From assembly GCA_015179045.1 (NCBI GenBank), contig WHUZ01000001.1:1674001-1738000 (forward strand): a DNA stretch of 64,000 nucleotides, written 5' to 3'. Each line of letters opens with the position of its first letter. The stretch's first letter is position 1. A model generated the notes under the pieces. The model was not told the origin of the DNA, did not search any database, and saw only the letters and a program-made list of their open reading frames with translations. This document shows, in pieces, positions 1 through 11,602 of the stretch. Both the position numbers and the translations under genes were made by a program. The DNA comes from Kalaharituber pfeilii. Lineage: Eukaryota > Ascomycota > Pezizomycetes > Pezizales > Pezizaceae.

Positions 1-269
1 GTTGCGCCGGAGGAGGCGGCCGTGGTGGGGAGAACCTCGATGAGGGGCGGCATGGCCGGTGGGCGGGGGGCACTGCTGTCAGGCGGGGTGTGTGGGCGGG
101 TGATGGCGATGGCGGCGGTGGTGGGGGGGCGGGGGAAGACGCAGGATGCTCTCGCCGCCGCGCGCCAAGGCTGCCTCGGGCGCACGTGACCGCGCGCCCC
201 TCCTCCACGCCGCCTCCTCTCCGCCCCGCGCCGCTCCATCGCCAACCCTCTCCGCGCCGCTCCCCAGCG

Positions 270-1503
270 ATGGACGCCCCCGCCCCCTCTGCAGCCGCCC
301 CTGCGCGCCTCGCCCACCTGCGCCGCTACGCCCGCCTCTCACATCTGCGCGCACACACTAGCACAACCTCCTCCGACCCCGCGATTCGTGTTCCCCGCCC
401 TGGCGCCTTGCAGGATGCCTATGATAAGCTTGTCGCGGAGGAAACTGCTCTACTGCTGGAGAAGATCCGCGCTGAGCGTGAGAGAATAGCAAAAGTATCG
501 ACAACCCCAGCGCCTCAACCCCCCCAACACACACACATATCCCGACAGCTAAGCTAACACATGACAGCTCTCCCCACCACCGCCCCCACAATCTAAGCTC
601 GAACAAACATCTCCCAAAAAATCCCAGCTCAACACCCTCCTCACTCTCCAGCACCTGCATGCCACGCTCCTTGCCTCCTCCCTGCCCCCTCCCTACAACC
701 TCTACGTCCCCCCCTCCACGTCCCCCCTCTGCCCCGTCCTCCTGCATCAGCACCTCCTCAACTCCCTCGCTGAAACGGTTACCACCTTGCACCCTTCCCT
801 CCGCCAATCCATCTCCCGCCTCAGAACCACGCTTTCTCATGAATCCACCTCGCAAGCACAGACCTCGCTCCTCACAACCTCCTTGCGCAACCGTCTCTCT
901 CAGCTCGAGTCTACCGCAGTCACAGATGGAAGCCACCCCCAGGAAACCGAAGATGAAATCCTCGCAAACAACATTCTAAACCAATTAATGACATCCCTAA
1001 GTCTGTACTCGCAAGCTCAACGCAAATTCCTCCGTGAGCTATCGAAATTCGTAACCGTACATCTCGCGCGCATGATTGCGGCTGAGGATGTCGGCGGGCC
1101 CGTAGTAGGAGAAGATGTCACCGTCACCCTCCCCCTCGGCTCAGCCAGGAGCGCAAAAGCCCCTCCTCGCGAACGAGAACCCGGCCAGCGAACGATATCC
1201 TCAATGCTCAATCCCTCGAAAAAGCGGGGTGCCGACACAGATGGAGACTCTGAAGAGCCCACTACAGAGAAACAACCACAACTAGCACCGACGCCCCAGG
1301 AAACCCTCGCCGCAAAATCCCTCAAGTCTCTTCTCGAAGACCTTATGAACGCGGCTATGAGACCAGGAGAGTACGTTACGCTCCCAGAACCGGGAGACTC
1401 GGCCGCAGCAAGGTTTCTGGTCAGGGCAAATGTGGCGGTGCTGCATCCGAGGGATGCGCGGAGGCTGCGATTGGTAGAGTTTGGGAAGAGCATTGAAGAT
1501 TGA
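270..1503 (+). CDS. sim4: Kinetochore protein CENP-K / Sim4 family
   Basis: Two exons, 270-494 and 568-1503, give 386 residues. The 73-nt intron has a GTATCG donor, a CTAAC branch at 553 and an ACAG acceptor, and the frame is kept. The product is mostly helical, with a charged segment around residues 55-75 and a heptad-like stretch around 110-230. The C-terminus (about residues 315-385) carries the CENP-K signature: SLKSLLEDLMN, then PGEYVTLPE, then VAVLHPRDARRLRLVEF. CENP-K (Sim4 in fission yeast) is a subunit of the inner-kinetochore CCAN/Sim4 complex and pairs with CENP-H at centromeres. Family members are about 270 residues; this one is longer because of an N-terminal Pro/Ala tail and a linker at 255-300. 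The start at 270 is the ATG just before the predicted coil. An in-frame upstream extension from 90 lacks an ATG and is GC-rich leader. The assignment rests mainly on the C-terminal block. Confidence 0.72.
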
Positions 1504-2441
1504 AGTGGTTTGTATGGAGGAGGTGGGAGTCTGTTGGGGAGGTGTTCTGTCTTTATACGAGTGAGCAAGGATGTCAAGGGCCAGAACGGACATTTTAGAG
1601 AACATCTGTGGGAATACGGCCAGCAGGTCCCGGCAGCAATTTAAGAGATGGGAATTCCGATGCAATAGGTGGGGTTGAGATATTGAACGTGGAAGCATCG
1701 GTGGGGGGCTAGTATGGGATTGTTAACGGCACTGAACTCTATTCTATGCAACGAGGGCCGCAATTCCAACGGCAATGGCAAATGCAGGGACCGAAATTGA
1801 CCACACCACTTGTCTGTCCCTCATCTTCCCGCTGAAGCACTCCCTACGCCAGTGTGCGCTAAGGGCAACTGTGGGGCAGGCGTGTTTAAACAAGAGGTTG
1901 ACGGGCGCATCAACTGAATTGGGAGGTGGAAGACAGCCGTGCAAAAACATCTTGGGGCTCGTGATGCATACGCACTGGCCACCTTGGCACTGAGGTTGGT
2001 CGTCGTGTCATCACAGTGTATATCGCTCCTGCCGCAGACGACATAATGTGATGCTGACAGCTATGCCAGCCCAGCATCTGCAAACACAGCGAGTCGATGA
2101 TGCTACAGCTGCAGTACTCAGCGCTGTTCAGGGTCTTGGCGGAGCCAGGAATGTTGATGTTTATGCTAAGGCATCATGGATTGTGACAGGTGCGATGGCC
2201 ATGTATCAACCATGCAATTTTTTTTTTCACAAAGGCGCAAAGCATAAATGATCAAAGAGAAATGCTTGCTCCCAACTCATACCTATACAGAACTCTTGTG
2301 CACTCGAATGTGAAAAATCTTTGTACATCATGACCGTGCAATTAATAAATCTCCCAAATTCAAACCAGTTGCGCCAAGGGTCCTAATTTCACGAGCTCAT
2401 ATATATATATTATTAGCAAGACACAATTCAGAAATGTATAT
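1504..2441. other. Intergenic spacer between CENP-K and COQ7
   Basis: This stretch of about 940 bases separates the 3' ends of two convergent genes. I see no ORF with family resemblance, no RNA gene and no long repeat. The last 300 bases are AT-rich, with a short (AT)n run near 2400, as expected for 3' untranslated DNA. Confidence 0.5.
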
Positions 2442-3359
2442 TTACACCCGTGATGATATCCAGATTGCAGCTTTGCAGCCTCCACGTATGACGTTTGTCA
2501 GCACCTCGTACCCATCAGCGCCTTTACTATCATGCTCGACTGCCGTATCTAGGCTGTTACCCCCCACGATTCGATGTAACAATCAGCACCAGCGAACAAC
2601 TCACGAAATTAAGCCCCAAACAAAAGGTGTTACTCACTGCTCCAGCTCATCATCCCGGAATTTCCTTATTGTCTGTAATAGCCCGTAGAGCTCGCCTTCG
2701 ACCCCACCATTATCCACAAGCTCCTTCAACTCCGGATCCTTCATCATTTCCAGCAACACCCTGACTTGGTCATTGTAGTGTGTCCCAATCTCCGTCTCCA
2801 CCGCTTCGGTGCATGCCATTGCAGCCTTTTCCCCCATCAATGCCGTCCCTACGCCAAGCGCATACCCCGCAACGTTCCATAGCGGGCGCATTGCCGTGGG
2901 GCGGACCCGGTGTTTGGCTAGCAAGTGGTCGAACGTTTTGAGATGGTGCACTTCCTGGTCCCACATGTGTCGGATAAGCGGCTTGAGGCGTTTGTCATGC
3001 TTGAGGATGCTGTATTGGCCCGCGTAGATGAGATTGGCGCCTAGCTCACCTGCTTGGTTGACACGGAGCTGTTATGAAGCGAGAAAAGATTCACGCGGGG
3101 GGGAGTCAGAGGGAGGGTATATACTTCCATCGCAAGTCCAGATAAGGGACAGACATACCGCGCGATCCAGGAATTCTCTCTCCTTCTCAGTTAATGCCCG
3201 CGGTTGCTTCTTTGCGGCCGACGATGCCTCCGTCTCGGCGGTTGATGCATGCCGAACAAAGCACCTCTCATTCGCTGCCCAAAGGACGGACTGCGAGCTC
3301 GGAAGATGCCGAGCAGCAGGTCCCAAAGTCCGACTCGTCAGGAGCCTTGTAGCGAGCAT
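2442..3359 (-). CDS. COQ7: 5-demethoxyubiquinone hydroxylase COQ7, mitochondrial
   Basis: Three exons in transcript order, 3359-3159, 3068-2638 and 2553-2442, give 247 residues. Introns are 90 and 84 nt with GTATGT/AACAG and GTGAGT/AACAG ends. The start at 3359 gives a basic, Ser/Ala-rich presequence of about 45 residues suited to mitochondrial import. The core carries the di-iron ligands of the COQ7 family: [18 protein letters not shown] (first Glu), QEVHH (second Glu and His), and the second repeat with EIGTHYNDQ and the [14 protein letters not shown] block. The C-terminus ends [13 protein letters not shown], as in other COQ7 proteins. The enzyme hydroxylates demethoxyubiquinone in the penultimate step of ubiquinone synthesis at the inner mitochondrial membrane. 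Donor, acceptor and frame all agree with family alignment, so the model is firm. Confidence 0.95.
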
Positions 3360-4043
3360 TATATAGTAGCAGTTCTGTATATGACGCAAATCAGATGTTA
3401 CATGTACACGTTGCTGCACGATGGGCACAAGACTAGGTTCCCAAGCTAGGTACCCGCAGCTGGACGATCTAACGCCAAGCAGCATAGTCTAGTTTACTTC
3501 GGTAGTACTTTTATCCGTTCCTCCTCATTTCGCTTGAATATCATCAAGCAGCGGTCTGCAGGAAGAAAGTGGTAAAAAAAGAGTAAAAAAATAGAACCGA
3601 TGTTGAAAGAAGTAAAGATACAAATATATCTAATTATACTGCCATGTAACCGTCATGTACTAGTAGATGTATGTAACAGAGTAATATTCTTTCCTACTAT
3701 TTGCAGTACATCGTTAACTATTTCTTTTTCTGGCCTAAGGGTAACCCGCTTTTTTTCGTGACACAACATACAAATAACTAAAGCTCTTATTTCCCCCCTC
3801 AACAGAAGACACCCACATTCATTATCTTCATTATTATTAATATCACAAGACTTACTTCATAGATTTCTATTAATCCGAAACAAATGACCGATTAAAATAG
3901 AGACACTATTTCTTTTTGCTATTCCAGTAAACGTTCCCATCGTTGATAAACACATTCTTCATCCCCGTTTTGTGAGACGAAGCATCTGTGTTACATCCAT
4001 CCCTGATCGTTCATCAAGTTGTTTTACATGGCGCTACCAACAT
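3360..4043. other. AT-rich spacer between COQ7 and MCM2
   Basis: About 680 bases that act as the COQ7 upstream region and the MCM2 3' region. Strongly AT-rich, especially 3540-3960, with many short A and T runs. No coding, RNA or repeat signal is visible. Confidence 0.45.
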
Positions 4044-6900
4044 CTATGCCCTAACCTCACCCATCTGCCCACCAGCTTTCCCAGAGTACTTGCCCACCTT
4101 CTGTGGTTTGCTCTTTGGCAACGTATACCTATAAATTTTCAAACAGTATCCATTAGCACCCCTTCCCATCTACTCAACCTGCTTTGCAAAAATCAGGGGG
4201 AAAAGGAAAATTACATACTTTGCAAATGCCCTAGCCAAGCTCTTCTTGACCGCCACCTTCTGCGTTCCCACAAAGCTCTCAATCGTCACTGCAATTGCCC
4301 TGTCAATATCCTTCTGCGCGACATACTCGCTTAGCCTCATTTTTGCAAACGCTTCGCTTATCCTGATTATTGACTCCAAGTGCCTGACAGTTATAGGAAA
4401 CGACCCTGTTGCTAAACTCTCTCGACGGAGGTCAACGAATAATTTGGCAATCTTGTCATTGTCCATTCGGTGCAATTTAGGGCGGATGTTAGCCCGCGCG
4501 TAGAGGATATACTTCCGGAGAAGGTCCTGTGGTACAGGAGAGATGGTGTCGAAAGTCGTTGTTGTGCAAACTGTTTGCGCGGTGGATGTTGGAGCAGGGG
4601 TGGGTGCGGGAGCAGGGGTATTGGGGTACCCAGGGAGCCCAGGCGTAGCTGGATATGGGGTATATGGCGTAGCAGTGTTCTGCGCATGCTGTTCTTGCGC
4701 TTTCTTGAATTGTGGGTGCGAGCGCGCGTGGGACTGTACCACGAAATTTGCCAGCCGCTCGTCAACCTCGGGATCCACGGTATCGCGCACCACACATAGG
4801 ATGTCAAAACGGGACAGAATGGGTTCTGTCAACTCGACATTTTGGGCAAATGGGATGGTTGAGTTGTATCTTCCTCCGATCGGGTTCGCGGCGGCAATGA
4901 TGGCACACCGTGCCTGCAAGGATGTAACAATGCCGGCTTTGGAGATGGAGATGGACTGTTGCTCCATAGCTTCGTGGATGGATGTCCGGTCTTGGTCGTT
5001 CATTTTGTCAAACTCGTCGATAAGGCAGTGACCCTTGTCTGCAAGCACCAGCGCACCACCTTCGAGTGTCCACTCCCGGGTAATGGGGTCTTTCCTCACG
5101 GAAGCTGTAAGACCGACCGCACTTGCACCCTGTCCAGTGGCAAACACGGCTCTGTGCGCAGTCTTCTCGACATACTTTAGTACCTGGGACTTTGCGGTGC
5201 CGGGATCACCGAGAAGCAGCACGTTGATATCACCACGAATCTGGTGCTTGCCTTGAGGATTCTTCGGCACTCCGCCCATTAGAGAGAGCGCAACAGCAGT
5301 CTTGATGTCCAGGTGCCCGTAAATCGACGGCGCAATCGAGTCGATGATCTTATCTATCACATCCTCATCCCTTGACAGTGCTCGGATGGCCTTCTCATCG
5401 TCCTCTGTAAGTCTGAAGCCCGCAAGCTGATCATGCGATTTGACGACATTGTTCGCCTCTAGAATGGTCGCAAAGACAGGGAACCCGTTTTTATTGTTCA
5501 AATGAGCATCATAATTGTTCTTGTAGATACCTGTAATCTCGACTTCTTCACCCGGCTTACACGAGTCGATCAAATCCCACAACAAAATGACCTCTCTATG
5601 CCTTGGAAGCCTCCCTGCCGGAACCGTACCGGGTGACTCCTGTAGCGTTATCTTTTGGTAGTTGCGGTAAATTGTCTTCTCGGCATTCAGGGTAAATGGT
5701 CCCCTAGATTGACAATTCTGGCAGAACGAGATCTTCACTTCGGCGTTGGACTCCTGCTGGAAGGGGCCGAGCGTAATACCACACTTGACGCAGTCAAATT
5801 TAACATACTTGAGCTGTGGGAACACACCCGTTCTCCTCGTCACGACACCAGACACCCTTACGAGGGAATTGAGATGCGACTGACGCAATTCACGCAGCGT
5901 GTACGCCATCGGAAGGTCTGAGATGCGTACATGGATCTCGGACTGAATCCTCTCGTAGTCTCTATAATGCAATAAGGTAGTTTCCATCGCCACTGTATCA
6001 AAAATCTGCAGCACTTCCGTAGGCGCGTTGGCAAGGAAGTACGCCAATATAGCCTTCGACTGTGCCAAATGGTTATACGAAACCTCAAGCGACTCAGCAT
6101 TGATCTCACCCAAATGCTTGATTCGATTTCCGTACACCGAATTCCCCGCACTGTCCACATACTCCAACAAGAAGCTCTTAAACTCCCTCGCGACAGTCCT
6201 GTGCACCGCTGGCTGCGCAATCCAGTCCGCGATTGACGAAGCCTTGATATCGCCCAGCGTCTCCAGTGAGAGTTCTGCATCCATGACATCACCCATCATA
6301 TCGTCGTCCTCCTGGTCCTCATCGTATATGCGCCTGCGGCGTCTCGTCTGCCTGCTCAAATCCAGCTCGTCATCATCGTAGTCGTCCAGGAACGCAGTTG
6401 GCTTTCGATTTGCACGGAGCTGGTCGAGACGGGCGAGTCGCTGTTCGACGGCCCGGCGCTCGGCGGGATCCATCTCCTCGTATTCGGAGTCGTCGACGCC
6501 CTCGTCGTCGTAGCGGTCGAGGTGGACGTTCTGGGTGTAGTCCTTTTCCAAGCTGGCCATGAGGTCCTCACCGTCGAGCTCTTCTTCGATGTCGTCAAGG
6601 TCTTCGATGTCGTCTCGTATTTCTTCTTCATCATCTTCGTCGTTTATTGGCGGAAGTGGGGGCGAGGACGGAGGCACTGGAGACACAGTTAATCTCTGCT
6701 ATATTCAGATCCAGCACTCTCTCTCTCTCTCTCGATTTGTAAATAACACTTTATCCAGTTCTCAAATCCCGCACTGTCAAGAAAGCATCTTACTTACAGC
6801 TCGACGGCGGATTCGCAAATGACGACGGCTCCATATCTTCGTCGTCATCTTGATGCGGCCTTTTTCTCCTGCTGGCCGACGGCACTGGCGGGGACGACAT
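4044..6900 (-). CDS. MCM2: DNA replication licensing factor MCM2
   Basis: Three exons, 6900-6798, 6676-4219 and 4128-4044, give 881 residues. MCM2 is one of six AAA+ subunits of the replicative helicase loaded at origins. The N-terminal ~150 residues are very acidic (D/E runs), the usual histone-binding tail. The C4 zinc finger (CVKC ... CQNC) lies near residues 330-356, Walker A GDPGTAKSQ near 524, Walker B LIDEFDKM near 584 and the arginine finger LSRFD near 644. The last intron (90 nt, GTATGT/TATAG) sits inside the conserved C-terminus and joins SLARAFAK to YTLPKSKPQ. The 121-nt first intron contains a (CT)9 run. Start ATG at 6900, directly downstream of a T-rich/(GT)n leader. Reading on past 4219 without splicing would give a spurious hydrophobic tail. 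Confidence 0.97.
6718..6734. repeat. (CT)n microsatellite in MCM2 intron 1
   Basis: About eight CT dinucleotides on the + strand within the first intron of MCM2. A simple repeat likely to vary in length between strains; no function is implied. Confidence 0.8.
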
Positions 6901-7417
6901 TTTTTTTTGTGTGTGTATTATAGTTGTTCCGCAATATGTGCTGTGTGTGGTGTATGTTATCGATAGCGGAGCAATTCACCGCTCAGCGAGCCTCAACTCA
7001 ACAATCAAAAAAAGAGCAAAAAAGGGTTAGAATAAAATGTAAACGTCAATCTCAGCTCCCCTACAACAATTCGCAATTTCTCTCCTGTTCTCTCTTCGTG
7101 TGCGGGGGAGGGGTGAGGGGATGTCTGTGTGTAGAAGAAGCGGGCGGAGGGGGTATGCGCAGAAGAGCAACAGTCAATGGGGAAAACGAGGAGCTGCGCT
7201 TTCAAGTGAGCATTGATTATCAGCCCGGTCAACGCGTTCGCGTTTGCAGTTCGCTGCGGGGCTTGTCCGTGTTGGGAATGCTAAGTGGACTGCCCAGACA
7301 GGGGCCGCCAAGCCGGCCGGGACACGGTCTGACTACTCTATCTATACTAGTCCTGAGTTTCTATCCTGAGCATTTATATCGGCTTCTTCGGAATGGCGGG
7401 TGATGGATTTGCGTTCG
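6901..7417. other. Spacer between MCM2 start and Helitron fossil
   Basis: About 500 bases holding the MCM2 promoter. It has a (GT)n run at 6908-6916 and a purine/GT-rich stretch at 7080-7160. The reading near 7418 begins the Helitron-like fragment. Nothing else is recognisable. Confidence 0.4.
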
Positions 7418-8830
7418 ATGGATATTGAGTGTTCACAATGTGGAGCTCTACATTGGAAGGGGGAAAGCTCTACAGTTCACACCTCGGTTTACAGCATGCA
7501 GTAAAGAAGGGGGATGTTCAGCTACAGCCATTGAAAGAGTTACCTCCTATTCTACATGCATTGTTCAATGGGCCTGATAACATGGCAAAGGCTTTTCGGA
7601 AGCATATTCGCAAGTACAATACTGCTCTAGCATTCACATCCATGAAATATAAACCTGATCCTTGCCACATGGTGTCGAATGTTTTCAGATCCTGGTGAAC
7701 TTTATCAGCGCCCTTTGAATCTGCTTAATCAGGCTACTACAGTTCCACAGTTCCCACAGTTATAGATCTATGATCCTGAGTATGCAGCACATTCGCAGGG
7801 GCAGCAGCAAGAAGCACTTGATACAAACCTCTTGCAGCAGCTATTTAAAGAGATAAGAACTGTCAATCCCTTCTATCCCATCTTTCTGACTGCAAAGGAG
7901 CGTTTGGATCAGGCCTTTCAGGGTAATCAGGAGGTCAGAGTGATCTTGAATACGTAGATGCGGTTGATCGTGGAAAAAGGTAAGGTACAGATAAAATAAA
8001 ATTGCTTGAGAATTGCCTACGTCCTTCTGAGTGATGATGAGGTTGCTGACTATAGAAAAAAAAAGATACAGATAAATGGCATGAGAATTTACCTACCAGT
8101 GATGAGCTTGCTCCTGATGAATATGGTGCTCAAGGGTTCCGAGATATCATTTTGGCTTCCCGTACTGCAACTGGGGCAGAAAAATTCAGCATTATCAATC
8201 CTAACCATGCTGCGTACATACACTATGTTCTCCTCTTCCCACATGGTAAGGCGGGTTGGCATTGGGTTTTGCAGTCGCAAGATCAACATGGGAATAGCCA
8301 GCGCACACGTCTCTCCCAGCGAGCCTATTATCACTTCAGGTTACATATAAACCATATACATTGTTCCAGGCTCAGCGACTGTTTCAACAATATGTTGTAG
8401 ATGCATGGGCTGTATGTGATCAAAACAAGCTCACATGGCTACGTACACATCAGTCAAATATCCGCTCTGAGCTCTATAATAGTTTAGCTAATGCAATCCT
8501 GAGGCAGGATATAGATACCTCTTCCTTAGGCTGACGTGTTATCTTACTTAGCAGCTACACTGGTGGAGATAGGTTTATGACACAACTCTTCCAGGATTCC
8601 ATGGCCATTGTTCATCATTTTGGGCGTCCTTCACTCTTCATCACTCTCACAGCTAATCCAAGATGGGAGGAGATTACTCATGAGTTGCTACCTACACAAA
8701 CTGCTACAGACTGCTCCGATCTGGTTGCAAGAGTATTTCACCACGGTCGGGAGCGGGCCACTGCTAGCAGTACTATACTCCATGATGATGAAGTAAGTGA
8801 TCTGGATAAGATGATGCGGGACAGTTACTC
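7418..8830 (+). pseudogene. Decayed Helitron helicase-like protein (N-terminal half)
   Basis: Pieces of one Helitron Rep/helicase protein can be followed in order across several frames with stops between them. They start with a zinc-knuckle-like M-DIECSQCGALHW (7418), then DVQLQPLKELPPILHALF and KAFRKHIRKYNTALAFTSM (7510-7640). Next come ELYQRPLNLL and IYDPEYAA (7690-7790), GFRDIILASRTATGAEKFSI then YVLLFPHGKAGWHW (8130-8265), and TGGDRFMTQLFQDSMAIVHH with PSLFITLTANPRWEEI (8562-8680). DLVARVF follows at 8720. These are the Helitron_like_N blocks that precede the Rep nuclease. The HUH nuclease and the SF1 helicase are absent, so this is a 3'-truncated, frameshifted, inactive relic. No TC/CTRR ends or terminal hairpin could be placed. 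Confidence 0.85.
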
Positions 8831-9360
8831 TAAAGTGTGGGTGCCAGTGTGCCAGGCCAAGTCCCAATTGTGCACGGAAGGCTTGGACTGTCCGTGGAGT
8901 AATGAGATACTCCCAGGGGCCGAACTTTACTTTCAACGCTGCATAAATCTGCTCTACAAGATATACACCATGCCCAGGCACAGTATCTACTCGTACGGAG
9001 TACTAGTCACTTCAAAGCCGACTGCCCAATCCGGCCTAGCTCCTCCTATACTTGTTGCACGTGACATGGCATACCCTTGCCGTAACGATTGGATATCCCG
9101 TACATCGAATTTCCTTCCTTAGTAGCCGGAAGTAGCAGAGCCAGCATTGCCTACTGTTTTCTCCAGCTTGAATTGCCACTGCATGCGAGCGTGTGCCTCC
9201 CCGGGGGGCCCGGATACGCACTTGCTGATCGCCATTTGTCGCAATTGCAATTGAAATTGATACAGTACCCAATAACCGACCACGTCCCCCATCTCATCGA
9301 TTCAATTCGACCGGATACCCCTCCCCCCCTGCTCCCCACAGCACACAAACATACACCAAG
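8831..9360. other. Spacer upstream of MRPS16
   Basis: About 530 bases between the last recognisable Helitron block and the MRPS16 start. The first part (8831-9120) may be unrecognisable Helitron sequence. The last 120 bases, C-rich on the + strand, form the probable MRPS16 leader. Confidence 0.4.
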
Positions 9361-9816
9361 ATGGTTATGCGCATCCGCCTCGCGCGCTTCGGCAAGGCCC
9401 ACAAGCCCGTCTATAACATCGTGGTCGCGCAAGCCCGGTACCTACTCCTCCTCCCCTCAAGTGTCCCTCCCATAGCTGATGATCACCATCCCGCTAACCC
9501 ATGCTCTCCCACCCCCCACAGCTCCGCCCGTGACGGCCGCCCCTACGAAGTAATTGGTACCTACGACCCCATCCCGAAACCCCCCCTTGACGGTGTCGGC
9601 AAGCCCTACAAGGACATCAAACTCGACATTCCCCGAGCAAAGTACTGGCTCGGTGTCGGCGCGCAGCCGTCCGACCCTGTGTGGCGCATTCTGGCTCTCG
9701 CGGGGTTAATAGAGCCAAAGTGGAATGTAACAAAACTGGCGCTGCAGAACAAGGAGGCGGCGAAATCGAAGGAGGCGAAGAGGGGCAGTGTGTTGAGAGG
9801 GGAGCAGAAGAGCTAA
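9361..9816 (+). CDS. MRPS16: Mitochondrial small-subunit ribosomal protein bS16m
   Basis: Two exons, 9361-9437 and 9522-9816, give 123 residues. The 84-nt intron (GTACCT donor, CTAAC branch, CACAG acceptor) falls after VVAQAR, so the mature sequence reads VVAQARSARDGRPYEVIG. The protein opens with MVMRIRLARFGKAHKPVYN, the bS16 N-terminus, and continues with the bS16 core ending in PSDPVWRILALAGLIEPKW. A short basic tail follows. The start context is strong (CAAGATGG). It is a component of the mitochondrial ribosome small subunit. The Helitron fossil lies upstream, but the promoter-proximal 120 bases look undisturbed. Confidence 0.94.
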   Translation: MVMRIRLARFGKAHKPVYNIVVAQARYLLLLPSSVPPIADDHHPANPCSPTPHSSARDGRPYEVIGTYDPIPKPPLDGVGKPYKDIKLDIPRAKYWLGVGAQPSDPVWRILALAGLIEPKWNVTKLALQNKEAAKSKEAKRGSVLRGEQKS

Positions 9817-10212
9817 AGTGGTGGCGCGGTAAGGGAAAGGAGTGTGTGCGGGAAGAGAGGCCGGGCGAGGGAGGTTCGTCTTCATTCATACATTGATATT
9901 TTATTTTTCTTTTTTGCCTCCGTTTTACAATATGCATTAGATTGTTTTTTTCCGCACGAGCATATTCTCTACAATTCATCTATCTACGGTTGAGACTGTA
10001 TCCGAAGACATCAACCCCTATGCCTCCCCTGCTTCTCTAAATACATACATTTACTCATACATTAAATGGTCATATGGTACTGCTCTTCTCTTCCGCCATT
10101 CCATGGGTTTTTATATACAAAGTGACCATGGAATAAAACTCTCATATAAAGACTCCCCTATCCTAGCTTCATGAACTTCTTATAACACGTTATCAGCGTT
10201 TTGTTGGTGCAG
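9817..10212. other. Spacer between convergent MRPS16 and PQ-loop gene
   Basis: About 400 bases, purine-rich at the left and AT-rich to the right. It lies between two convergent 3' ends; only untranslated sequence is expected and no further feature is seen. Confidence 0.4.
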
Positions 10213-11602
10213 TTACTTCCATTTCCTTTTTTTTTCTTGCATCTTCTCTGCAATTGCATTTTCTGTTTGACGGATATCACCCACCACGGGACCTTCACCA
10301 TCACCCAGAGCCATTGGCACCAGATCTTTGTTCTCTAGATCTTTCTCATCTATAAACCCTGTTCCATTCTCACTCCCTTCACTCCCCTCTTCTCCAAGGG
10401 TTCCATTTCCCCTCCCATTCTCTTCTTCATCTTTCCTCGCGCTCCTCTTCCTCAACCACATTCTCGTCAACCACCACAAATGGCATCCAAATATTCCAAG
10501 CTCTAGCAAGATACACGCCACATACATCACCCCGGCAAAAATATCAAATTCATAATCTACGACTAGACTCAGTAGCGAAAACAAAGCCCCGCTAAAATCG
10601 ACCGTAAGGAAGGCGAAACTGATGCCGATGACTTCCCCGTGGTGTTTGGCGATCTCGAAGTAGGGTGGTACGAGGCCGCTCGCGAGAAGAATAGCGGCGA
10701 TGATGCCAATGAGCATGAGGGGCCAGGTGACGCCGTTGCGATAAGGAGTCTAAGAGACAGAGAAATGAAGGTGAATGTGATATCTGGGCCGAGGGCTTTG
10801 TATGGAGAACAAACTTTGAGGGGAAGTATGCACGCGGCTTCGGTACTTCCAATTACCGCACCAAGCGCCACTGGATAAGCGATTGCTTTCCATGATGGGA
10901 ATTTACTACTCCAATCCGAAACCGTGAATTAGAATAGAACGTGAAAGAGAATCATTAAAACAATCTACGTACTGTGTATATTTAAGTATCTGGCCCCATG
11001 TTATCAATGATAATAAACCAAATATATGAGGCTGGCATTGGAGTGGTATATTGAGGTCCTGAATGATTGCGTATATTCCTGTAAACAGAAAACAGTTAAC
11101 AGGATTGCACAGGTAGTACCCCCATCTTCAATACTTATTGAGTTGCAGCTGGTACTGGGTGAACCCAGGTTGGGATGTTGCATGAAATTGAGGCTATAGG
11201 CCGTGGATCTGCTAGTCCCGTGATACTCAGAATGTATGCGGTATGATCTGTTTAATATTAAACCCTTAAATTACACACCAAGTACCATTCACAAGCCTAG
11301 CACACCACAATCCCATTAAGATAAAACGAATTAAAATTCTTGAACCTACCGAAAGGCATTCCTGCTACCCAAATCACATGTCAAAATTAGCAGTGCATAT
11401 ATGACAAATTAACTGTAGCTATATTCACAGTCCAAATTGGGAAATACTTACAGACTGCCCATATTACCATCATAACTGCTGGCAACCCGTCTGTGCTGCG
11501 TCTTCTCCAATTATACCATATTTGTGGTATCAGCTGGATGCACCAACAGATTGTGCCGATTGTTGCAAGCACACTGGCTGCGGGTGAGGATGACACGCCC
11601 AT
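10213..11602 (-). CDS. PQ-loop repeat multipass membrane protein
   Basis: Five exons, 11602-11452, 11364-11350, 11078-10973, 10905-10815 and 10749-10213, give 299 residues. Exon 2 is only 15 nt and is needed to supply SGMPF in the conserved IWAVSGMPFGIYAI segment. The first PQ-loop, CIQLIPQIWYNW (about residues 20-31), and a second at GLVPPYFEIAKHHGEVIG mark the family, which has seven membrane helices. Members include cystinosin, fungal lysosomal amino-acid exporters and SWEET-like proteins. The hydrophilic tail (last ~75 residues) is acidic and Gly/Asn-rich. The donor of intron 4 is the weaker GTTTGT. The acceptor before exon 4 could also be three bases upstream (10908), adding one residue. 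Substrate cannot be told from sequence; vacuolar membrane placement is inference. Confidence 0.85.
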
